A stretch of 5,532 nucleotides of DNA, from positions 1 through 5,532 of the forward strand of contig JAPPKQ010000068.1 of NCBI GenBank assembly GCA_028819945.1. Direction: 5' to 3'. The stretch is from a bacterium (GTDB taxonomy: Bacteria; Actinomycetota; Acidimicrobiia; Acidimicrobiales; CATQHL01). The position numbers and the translations under genes are program-made. The notes below the pieces were generated by a model. That model was given only the letters and a program-made list of their open reading frames with translations. It was not told the origin of the DNA and did not search any database. Below are positions 1 through 5,532 of the stretch, piece by piece (the first letter of the stretch is position 1; the number at the start of each line of letters is the position of its first letter).

Positions 1-1347
1 GGCCATCCCGTGGCGGACCGCGTCCTCGGGCATGACGAGCACGTCCAGATCGTCCGCCTCGGCGTCGTTGGAGTTCGTGTCGGTTGACAGGCGGAGGACC
101 GCCAGGGCGGGGTCGAGGATCTCTCGGGTGTTGCGGTAGTTGGTGCGCAGGACGGTCGCACGGCCGCGGGCCGTTGTGCTGGGCGGGTTCCAGGTCATCC
201 GGCGTCGGTACACCTTCTGCGCGCTGTCCAGGGCGATCACGAAGTGGTCCCGGTCGGGTTTCAGCATCGCCCAGGCGAGATCGAGGCCCGATTCCCCGAG
301 ATCCTGCGCCTCGTCCACGAGCACCATGTCGAATCGCTCTCCGGCGTCGAGCTGGTTCGCGAACTCGACTGCGTCAGAACGTCGCGCCTCGAAATCGGGG
401 TTGCGTTCGAAGGGCGCGGGTCGGCCGGCGTCTTTGAGCAACGCCGTCGCCAGACCGTCGACGGTCTGGGTGTGCACGTTGTCGACCCCCTTCATCTCGG
501 CGGTGAGTGCGACGGAGAGCGCTCTGTTGAAGCAGAGCAGCAGGATGCGCCAGTCCGGGAAGTGCTTGCCGAAGTGTTTCGCTCGGTGGGTGAGGATGAG
601 GGTCTTGCCGCTGCCGGCGACGCCGCGGATCAGCCGGTAGCCGCCGCCGAGGTGTCGGGCGAGCCGCTCTTGGCGCCGGTCGAGGGCGCGGACTTGGTCG
701 GTGTCGTCGGGCGGTCCGAACAGAGGCGCTTGCGCGGCCCGGGGGGATTCGGATGATCCTCCGATGGTGACCTCCGGCTTGACCGTCGCACGCGCCTTGG
801 TTTCCTCGGTCGGATCCAGTGAGCGTGACCGGGTTCCCAGGTTGCGGTGCAGCGCCCGCCCGAGGCCGTCTCGGGTGAAGTCCTCTTCGGTCAACATGGC
901 CAGAGGTTCCGTGATCTGGACATCCTCTCGGCGGTGTTGGGGAAACGCCAAGACGTGGTGTACCGGCAGGGATAGAACGGGACCGGTGGCGAGATCCCGG
1001 CGCAGGTTTGCGGCCCGCCGGGCGATCTCTGCGCGGATCGGCTCCGACTCGAGCGACCGGTTGCGCAGGAGGTGCCGCCGTGCCCGGGGCACGGTCGGGG
1101 CCTCGATGATTGCGATCCCGGCGGCGGGGTCCAGGACCACGAGGTACGGCTCGGACGAGTCGCTTTCTGCCGGGTGGCTCTCCGGATCGAACTGGCGGCG
1201 CAGCGCGGCGGCGGCGCCGTCGCCGGTCCGCTCCAGCCAGACCGTCACCTCGTCGGGAAGGAAGTCCCGCAGCGCCCGGGCTGCCTGCTGCAGGTGCTGG
1301 GGAACGTCGTTGCGGCTGGGGATGTTCTCGGGCTGGAGGAACGCCAT
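1..1347 (-). CDS. UvrD-like superfamily 1 DNA helicase with N-terminal NERD-like domain (3' end off window)
   Basis: An ATP-dependent DNA translocase/helicase of the UvrD/Rep superfamily, probably cytoplasmic and acting on DNA repair or foreign-DNA intermediates; the substrate is unknown. Only the first 449 codons are present, and the frame is open to the window's left edge. Residues about 1-180 look like a NERD-type domain: a beta pattern VVLDP (D73) then GIAIIEA (E82) matches the family's core, but the expected lysine after the glutamate is absent (EAP). A proline/serine/acid-rich linker follows (about 180-220). The motor then begins: a Q-motif-like stretch (LDRRQERLARHL), Walker A GVAGSGKT (242-249), motif Ia-like LCFNRALS (271-278), HTQTVDGL (292-299), Walker B VDEAQD (344-349), motif III-like ALDSAQKVY (372-380) and motif IV-like TNYRNTREIL (402-411). 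Motifs V and VI must lie off window. The ATG at 1347 is the first start codon in frame after the upstream stop and suits the domain layout, but no clear Shine-Dalgarno precedes it. The helicase call is firm; the NERD call is tentative. Confidence 0.93.
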   Translation of the reverse strand, partial: MAFLQPENIPSRNDVPQHLQQAARALRDFLPDEVTVWLERTGDGAAAALRRQFDPESHPAESDSSEPYLVVLDPAAGIAIIEAPTVPRARRHLLRNRSLESEPIRAEIARRAANLRRDLATGPVLSLPVHHVLAFPQHRREDVQITEPLAMLTEEDFTRDGLGRALHRNLGTRSRSLDPTEETKARATVKPEVTIGGSSESPRAAQAPLFGPPDDTDQVRALDRRQERLARHLGGGYRLIRGVAGSGKTLILTHRAKHFGKHFPDWRILLLCFNRALSVALTAEMKGVDNVHTQTVDGLATALLKDAGRPAPFERNPDFEARRSDAVEFANQLDAGERFDMVLVDEAQDLGESGLDLAWAMLKPDRDHFVIALDSAQKVYRRRMTWNPPSTTARGRATVLRTNYRNTREILDPALAVLRLSTDTNSNDAEADDLDVLVMPEDAVRHGMA

Positions 1348-1512
1348 GGCAGGTGCGGGGAATCGGGCACAGTCATGCGACTGGCATGGAACGCGGCGGA
1401 CTCTACCGGACCCGCCAGAGCCGTAGGAGTAGATGTGATCGTGGGGATGAGGCTCCGAACCGTCACTTGGGGCGGTCGGTCCCGCGAGACCTGAGGCGAC
1501 TGTCCCGCCCGC
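1348..1512. other. Intergenic gap between the two helicase genes
   Basis: The 165 bp between the fusion gene's TGA and the next ATG holds no hairpin followed by a T-run, no strong Shine-Dalgarno and no convincing promoter pair. A TAGAGT (minus strand, 1405-1400) is a poor -10 match without a -35 partner. The gap stays open in the same frame as both flanking genes. Whether the second gene is co-transcribed from upstream or has its own promoter cannot be told. Confidence 0.6.
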
Positions 1513-4500
1513 TCAGAATCCTCCGAGGAAGGACTGTCCGGTCTCGGTGATCGCCACGTGCTCATAGCTGGTTCCCGAGTCGGTTCGGGATTCGCCCCTG
1601 GTCGCCAGCCGGTCCTCGATCAGTTCGTCGATCAGGGCGTCGACCTCGGTCTCGCGCAGGATTGCGAGGCGTCCGAAGGTGGGGTGCGTGGCGAGTTCGT
1701 TCGGCAGGGCGTGTGGCGCGGGGTTGACGCCGGCGAGTGCGCGGACGATTCGCAGGCGGGAGTAGGGGTGCTGGCGCCCCGAGGTGTCTGCAATGAGCCG
1801 CAGGGCAATGGTTCGCTTCGGTAGCGCCGCCAGCAGGCTTTCCCGGTCGAGGGTGCTGGCGGCCCAGGGCCGCGGAAGGGGTGCGCAGCCGTCGCAGGCG
1901 CCGCAGCGCTCGGGATCCTCCCAGTCCAGGTGGTCATTGGCGCCGAAGTACTCCAGCAGAACTCGGCGCCGGCAACGCGGCGAGGGGGCGCCACCGGGTG
2001 TGCCCGCGTGGCCGAGCGCCGTGATTGCGGCGAACTGTTTGGCGCGGTCGGATTTCTCGGCCACCACCGCCTGCCGCTGCTCGGCCAGTTCCTCGATGGC
2101 GTCCCAATCCGGCTCGTGGCCGGCGCGCCGCTCGAGGGTCCAGGCGTGGCGCCAGGCCACGAACCCAAGGATGTCCCAGCTGTTCAACTCGAGCAGATCA
2201 GCGGCGATCTCCGCAGGCGGTCGCCCCAGGCGACGGCTCCAGTATCCGGCCTGGTAGTCGTCGTTGTCGTCGACTGATGCGAATTCGAGGATTCCCCGGG
2301 CTCGCGCCGCGAGTTCCGGGTCTGTGACCGCCAGTTCGTCGATTCGAGCCCCCGAGTCGGCCAGGACCGTCAGGCGCCCTCGCCACGGCGTGTCCAGGTG
2401 GCGGGTCACGCCGCCGCCGGCGGCCTGCAGGTAGTGCACGGCGAGTGCGATGTCGATGCGCTCCCGGTCGGTTTCGTCGTCTCCGTCCGCCAGTTGCTCG
2501 GGGTCGTAGGGATGTGTCCCGACGTCGAGTTGGTTCCAGAGGCGGCGCACCAACTCCGAGGTGGGCGCGGCGCCGCGGATGACCAGCCTGTGCATGGACC
2601 AGTCCTGTGGCGTCTTGAGCAACACTGCGGTGCCGACACTCGGCTCCTCACCGCCGACGGCGCCGCGCACGGCCCGGCCGGTCTCCTGGACGTACTCCTC
2701 GATCGTGGGAGGCATCTCGAGGTGCACCACGAGTTCGATGTCGGGTTTGTCGATCCCCATCCCGAACGCCTTGGTGGCGATCACGACATCCACCTCGCCG
2801 TGGCGAAAGGCGTCCTCGATGTGGCGGCGGGCGTTCTGCTCCATGGCACCGTGGTACGCCTGGACGTTGTGGTCGGCTGCTGACAGCAGACCCGCCAGCC
2901 GCGTGGTGTCCTTGCGCGTCGGGACATAGACGATCGCGGCCCGGCCCCTGAAAGACTCCGCTATCTGCACCACTCGCAGGTCCCGGTCGTGGCGGTTCTC
3001 GCAGTTCTCGACGAAGTAGCGGATCTCGGGCCGGTCGGGTGACAGCGATATCGGTTCGGCGCCGGTGAGGTCCAACCCGAGAAGTTCGTTTATCTCCTCG
3101 CGCACCTCGGGGATGGCCGTGGCGGTAACCGCGAGCACCGGTGGCCGCGGCTCGCCGATGCGTCCGAGGGCGGCGGGGATGGTCGTGTACTCGGGCCGGA
3201 ACGAGTGCCCCCACTGGGAGATGCAGTGCGCCTCGTCGACGGCGAACCGCTCCACCCCGATCCGGGCCAGGGTCCGGACGAACTCCTGGGACCAGAGCCG
3301 TTCGGGGCTCACGTAGAGAAGCTTGTAGTCGCCCCGCTTCGCGCCCCGCAGAACGTCGCGCCATTCGCCTTGGGGGATGCCGCTGTGGATCGCGGCCACC
3401 TGCTTGACGCCCCGTGCCTGCAGGTTCTCGACCTGGTCGTTCATGAGAGCGGTCAGCGGCGAGATCACCAGCGTGAGCCCCGGGCTGATCAGCGCCGGGA
3501 TCTGGAAGGTGATCGACTTGCCCGACCCCGTCGGCAGGACGGCGAGGGTGTCGCCGCCGGCGATGAAGCGCCGCATCACGTCGAGTTGTCCGGGCCGCCA
3601 GCGCTCGAATCCGAAGAGGCCCCTCACCTCGTCGAGGCGCTCGTTCACCGTTTCTGTGTCGGCCGTCTCGTCCTCGCTCAACTCCAGTGCGGCGAGGTCG
3701 CTCCAGGCGCCCGCACCCGGCACGGCGTCCAGACGGCGGCGCATGTCCTCGTCGTAGCGGACGCAGGGGAGGTGTCCCGCGATGTGTTCGTAGGCTTCGG
3801 CCGCCTGGCGGGCCCGCTCGGTCCGGGGCGGACCCGGCAGCATTCCGAGCATCACGTCGCGGTACGGCGTCGGGCGGCAGAGGCGGCTGTCGAGCACGGC
3901 GGTGACACCGCGGTCCGCTTCGGTTCGGATGAGCCGGCCGACGCCCTGGGCGAAGCGCAGCGCCGCCCGCGGCACCAGGTAGGTGGCGAACGGGTCATTG
4001 CCTCGTAGCTCCATGGCCTGCATCCGCGCGGCCGTCACCGGATCGGCGGGGGAGTCGAACGGGATCTTCTCGATGATCAGCAGGCTCAGCGCCTCGCCGG
4101 GGACATCCACGCCCTCCCAGAACGACCGCAGCGCCAGCAGGCTCGTGGCCCCCTCGTTGCGGATGCGCTCGACGAGGGCCGGCGCCGCGTCGTCGCCTTG
4201 GGCCAGCAGGGGGATGCCGCTGCGCTCCAGGATCGGCCGGGCGTGGTCCCGCACGAACTCCAGCCGGGCGCGGGCGGTCAGCAGCGCCAGGCCGCGCCCG
4301 GCGGTCAGGGTCAGCAGCCGGGGGATCTCCCGGGCGGCTGAGGCTCGGAACTCCTCCATGAGATGCGCCCGCGGGGCGGGCAGGTAGTCGGTCAGCAGCA
4401 GGAGATGGTTCTCAGCGATCCAGGCGAACGGGGTGTCCAGAGCGATCGGCGACTCCACGGCGCCGAGCCCCAGAGTGTGAATGATGTGGTCGAAGCTGCC

Positions 4501-5532
4501 GCCCACCCGCAGCGTGGCCGACGTCAAGACGGTGCTGTGGAGACAGTCCCAGATGGCGCCGAGTTCGGCTGTCACCGACAGCGGCACCCGGCGCAGGGCC
4601 CAGGTCCAGCGGCCGGAGTCGTGCTCGATGCCGGCGACGGAGACCCACCGCTCTGGATCCTCGGCCCAGACGACCATGTGGATGGTGTCGGCGAGGTCGC
4701 GGGCGCGGCGGCCCAGCCTGGCGATCTCCTCCTCCAGCCGGTGACGCCGGTAGGGGGCGATCAGTTCGCCCGGCAGGTTGACCTCGTTCAGGACGTCGGC
4801 GACGCCGCGCAGGGCGTCCCTCAGGTCGGTGCCGCGCCGGCGCACCTCGGCGTAGTCCGGGTGACGGGTGTCGATCCACGGCCTGATGTGGTACGCCGCG
4901 GGGTAGGCGTCGGCCGCGCCGGCGGCGGTGCGGGTGCGCACATACCGCACGAGTGCCGCACCGAAACTCCCAGCGGCGTTGCGGGCGTCGCTCGCCGCGG
5001 CCCTCAACGCCGAGAGGCGCTCGTCGCCCAGACCCCATCCGGCTGCAGCGGCGAGCCGATGGACGGTGCTGCGGCGGTTGCCGCTGTCCCAAAGCTCCCC
5101 GACGAGGGTCTCCACGTCGCCCAACCCGGCCTCGGCGGTCAGCGCGTCGGTGGCGGCGTCCTCCAGGTTGTGCGCCTCGTCAACCACCAGTCGCTTGGCG
5201 CGGTCCAGCCACTCCTCCCAGGTCACGATCAAGGCGTGGTTGAGAATGCCCAGATCAGCGTCACGTAGGCCTTCCCGGGCTCGGCGCAGGAAGTCGCGCT
5301 CCTCCAGCGGCCCTTGTGGCGGCCCGCCGACGCCCTCGGCGCTGAGGCGCAACCGCAAGCTCGCCAGCGCGGCCCGGTTGGTGCCCGAGTGATCACCCGT
5401 CGTGGCTGTGACCCGAGACACGATCGCGCCGGTCCGCAGATCATCCCAGTCGCCGGTCGGAGTGGTCGCAACCCAGCCGCAGAGGATCGCCAGCATCAAG
5501 CCCGCTGCCGTGTCCCCGCGTGGAGCCTGTTC
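1513..5532 (-). CDS. DinG-type / RecQ-type tandem helicase fusion protein (5' end off window)
   Basis: One uninterrupted frame encodes two superfamily 2 helicases. It is open to the right edge, so the true start and the DinG Walker A motif lie outside. A TTG at 5499 could be called as a start, but it would leave a motor with no ATP-binding loop. Counting residues from 5499, the DinG half has VVDEAHNLED (105-114), TSATL (326-330), SFWEGVDVPG (459-468), IIEKIPF (475-481) and QGVGRLIR (518-525). After an acidic linker the RecQ half has motif 0 FGFERWRPGQ (629-638), Walker A LPTGSGKS (655-662), VISPLTALMNDQV (678-690), DEAHCISQWGHSFRPEY (755-771), AVTATA, ATKAFGMGIDKPD (908-920) and motif VI QETGRAVR (938-945). 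Zinc ligands are Cys 1176, 1199, 1202 and 1205. No HRDC domain is evident. Family knowledge gives DinG 5'->3' and RecQ 3'->5' movement along single-stranded DNA. A role in fork, R-loop or end processing is inferred. The protein is far longer than a free-standing RecQ (about 600 residues) or DinG (about 700-900). Confidence 0.95.
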   Translation of the reverse strand, partial: EQAPRGDTAAGLMLAILCGWVATTPTGDWDDLRTGAIVSRVTATTGDHSGTNRAALASLRLRLSAEGVGGPPQGPLEERDFLRRAREGLRDADLGILNHALIVTWEEWLDRAKRLVVDEAHNLEDAATDALTAEAGLGDVETLVGELWDSGNRRSTVHRLAAAAGWGLGDERLSALRAAASDARNAAGSFGAALVRYVRTRTAAGAADAYPAAYHIRPWIDTRHPDYAEVRRRGTDLRDALRGVADVLNEVNLPGELIAPYRRHRLEEEIARLGRRARDLADTIHMVVWAEDPERWVSVAGIEHDSGRWTWALRRVPLSVTAELGAIWDCLHSTVLTSATLRVGGSFDHIIHTLGLGAVESPIALDTPFAWIAENHLLLLTDYLPAPRAHLMEEFRASAAREIPRLLTLTAGRGLALLTARARLEFVRDHARPILERSGIPLLAQGDDAAPALVERIRNEGATSLLALRSFWEGVDVPGEALSLLIIEKIPFDSPADPVTAARMQAMELRGNDPFATYLVPRAALRFAQGVGRLIRTEADRGVTAVLDSRLCRPTPYRDVMLGMLPGPPRTERARQAAEAYEHIAGHLPCVRYDEDMRRRLDAVPGAGAWSDLAALELSEDETADTETVNERLDEVRGLFGFERWRPGQLDVMRRFIAGGDTLAVLPTGSGKSITFQIPALISPGLTLVISPLTALMNDQVENLQARGVKQVAAIHSGIPQGEWRDVLRGAKRGDYKLLYVSPERLWSQEFVRTLARIGVERFAVDEAHCISQWGHSFRPEYTTIPAALGRIGEPRPPVLAVTATAIPEVREEINELLGLDLTGAEPISLSPDRPEIRYFVENCENRHDRDLRVVQIAESFRGRAAIVYVPTRKDTTRLAGLLSAADHNVQAYHGAMEQNARRHIEDAFRHGEVDVVIATKAFGMGIDKPDIELVVHLEMPPTIEEYVQETGRAVRGAVGGEEPSVGTAVLLKTPQDWSMHRLVIRGAAPTSELVRRLWNQLDVGTHPYDPEQLADGDDETDRERIDIALAVHYLQAAGGGVTRHLDTPWRGRLTVLADSGARIDELAVTDPELAARARGILEFASVDDNDDYQAGYWSRRLGRPPAEIAADLLELNSWDILGFVAWRHAWTLERRAGHEPDWDAIEELAEQRQAVVAEKSDRAKQFAAITALGHAGTPGGAPSPRCRRRVLLEYFGANDHLDWEDPERCGACDGCAPLPRPWAASTLDRESLLAALPKRTIALRLIADTSGRQHPYSRLRIVRALAGVNPAPHALPNELATHPTFGRLAILRETEVDALIDELIEDRLATRGESRTDSGTSYEHVAITETGQSFLGGF
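1516..1857 (-). other. C-terminal winged-helix-like region after the zinc site
   Basis: Residues about 1215-1328 follow the zinc site where RecQ proteins carry the RQC winged helix. The pattern of helices (SRLRIVRALAG, ETEVDALIDELIEDRLATR) and a final strand pair (YEHVAITETGQSFLGGF) fits a small winged-helix DNA-binding domain. The region ends the protein; no HRDC domain follows. Confidence 0.6.
1885..1974 (-). other. RecQ four-cysteine zinc-binding site
   Basis: The stretch begins CRRRVLLEYFG and ends CGACDGC, giving the spacing C-x22-C-x2-C-x2-C. RecQ proteins have the same arrangement, with a CRR..LL.YFG start and a CxxCxxC end, that holds one structural zinc. All four ligands (Cys 1176, 1199, 1202, 1205 counted from 5499) are present. 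Confidence 0.9.
1990..2634 (-). other. Extra segment between RecQ motor and zinc site, winged-helix-like in part
   Basis: Residues about 956-1170 separate motif VI from the first zinc cysteine. In Escherichia coli RecQ the comparable gap is about 50 residues, so most of this segment is additional. It contains a helix-turn pattern (IDIALAVHYLQAAGGGV), then a strand-like stretch, then GRPPAEIAADLLELNSWDIL followed by a hydrophobic strand (GFVAW), which together read like a winged-helix fold. The end of the segment is a long charged helix (EELAEQRQAVVAEKSDRAKQF) that corresponds to the ordinary RecQ helix leading into the zinc site. The fold assignment is by pattern only. Confidence 0.5.
2635..3642 (-). 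other. RecQ-type helicase motor module of the fusion
   Basis: Residues about 620-955 hold a complete set of RecQ motor motifs: motif 0, Walker A (GSGKS at 3514-3528), the DEAH box (3226-3237) with the RecQ-specific aromatic-rich loop, motif III ATATA-like, motif IV (AIVYVPTRKDT), motif V (FGMGIDKPD) and motif VI (2665-2688). Two positions that are strongly conserved in RecQ differ. The aromatic-rich loop reads GHSFRPEY instead of GHDFRPEY, and motif VI reads GRAVR instead of GRAGR. Both ATP-binding signatures are intact, so the motor is expected to be active. Confidence 0.92.
3835..5532 (-). other. DinG/XPD-like helicase module of the fusion (N-terminal motif I missing from window)
   Basis: This is the part of the fusion that matches DinG/XPD-family helicases. 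The segment before the DEAH box (positions 5170-5181) ends in DADLGILNHAL, the family's typical lead-in. TSATL, SFWEGVDVPG and QGVGRLIR (3925-3948) follow in the expected order and spacing, and the DSRL after the last motif also fits DinG. In XPD and Escherichia coli DinG four cysteines before the DEAH box hold a 4Fe-4S cluster; here only one cysteine (residue 7) lies in that stretch within view, and the usual cysteine just before the RRAR element is not there. The module is therefore probably of the cluster-free kind known from some Gram-positive DinG proteins. Motifs I and Ia, and any N-terminal exonuclease domain, would be beyond 5532. Confidence 0.88.

Noticed and set aside
1400..1405. TAGAGT as a -10 promoter box for the UvrD-like gene
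   Set aside because: It matches four of six consensus bases, but the hexamer 17 bases upstream (TCCTAC) matches TTGACA at only one position.
1404..1490. Inverted repeats in the gap as a terminator for the fusion gene
   Set aside because: The best pairings (GGTC/GACC with a short loop, and a bulged long-range GGAC..CCGCC with GGCGG..GTCC) are short or interrupted, and no T-run follows.
244..1494. Overlapping plus-strand open frames in three phases across the left quarter
   Set aside because: The minus-strand frame here carries Walker A, Walker B and other helicase motifs in correct order, so the plus-strand frames are shadows.
1245..1565. Minus-strand open frame of 106 codons bridging the gap between the two genes
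   Set aside because: It overlaps the end of the fusion gene and the start of the UvrD-like gene in another phase, and its Ser/Pro/Thr-rich product has no motif.
3205..4008. Plus-strand open frame of 267 codons opposite the RecQ/DinG junction
   Set aside because: It lies wholly antisense to a well-supported helicase, its product has no recognisable motif, and its composition (many Asp/Glu/Gly/Val/Arg) is that expected from the complement of GC-rich codons.
4363..5268. Plus-strand open frame of 301 codons opposite the DinG half
   Set aside because: It is antisense to the DinG motifs and reads like a mirrored shadow (long Val/Gly/Gln/Ala runs) with no family signature.
5497..5499. TTG as the true start of the DinG-RecQ protein
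   Set aside because: The frame is open for 11 more codons to the edge, and starting here would leave the DinG motor without Walker A.

Overview
This window comes from a high-GC bacterial genome. It is roughly two-thirds G+C by eye, codons favour G or C in the third position, and protein-coding sequence fills nearly all of it. An actinobacterial-type genome is the most natural guess, but nothing in the window fixes the taxon. Both real genes lie on the minus strand, and both run off the window.

Minus strand, in transcription order: (1) From the right edge (5532) to 1513 is the 5'-truncated remainder of a very large protein, at least 1339 residues in view. It joins two superfamily 2 helicases: a DinG/XPD-type helicase (about 5532-3835) followed by a RecQ-type helicase (about 3642-1513). 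The RecQ half has a four-cysteine zinc site and a C-terminal winged-helix-like end. The DinG half has no Fe-S cysteine set in view. The RecQ half carries an unusual segment of about 215 residues between its motor and its zinc site. (2) A 165-bp gap (1512-1348) contains no convincing terminator or promoter. (3) From 1347 to the left edge is the 5' part (449 codons) of a second helicase. It is a UvrD-like superfamily 1 enzyme with a domain of about 200 residues in front that resembles a degenerate NERD (nuclease-related) domain.

The window therefore encodes three different helicase motors, at least two of them in one polypeptide, arranged head to tail on one strand. By family knowledge DinG/XPD enzymes move 5'->3', while RecQ and UvrD-like enzymes move 3'->5'. 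A processing machine for DNA ends, forks or R-loops, in repair or in defence against foreign DNA, is a reasonable inference. No nuclease, methylase, phage, transposon or CRISPR gene is visible to decide between them. No tRNA, rRNA, insertion sequence, CRISPR array or clear repeat was seen. The long plus-strand open frames are antisense shadows typical of GC-rich coding DNA.
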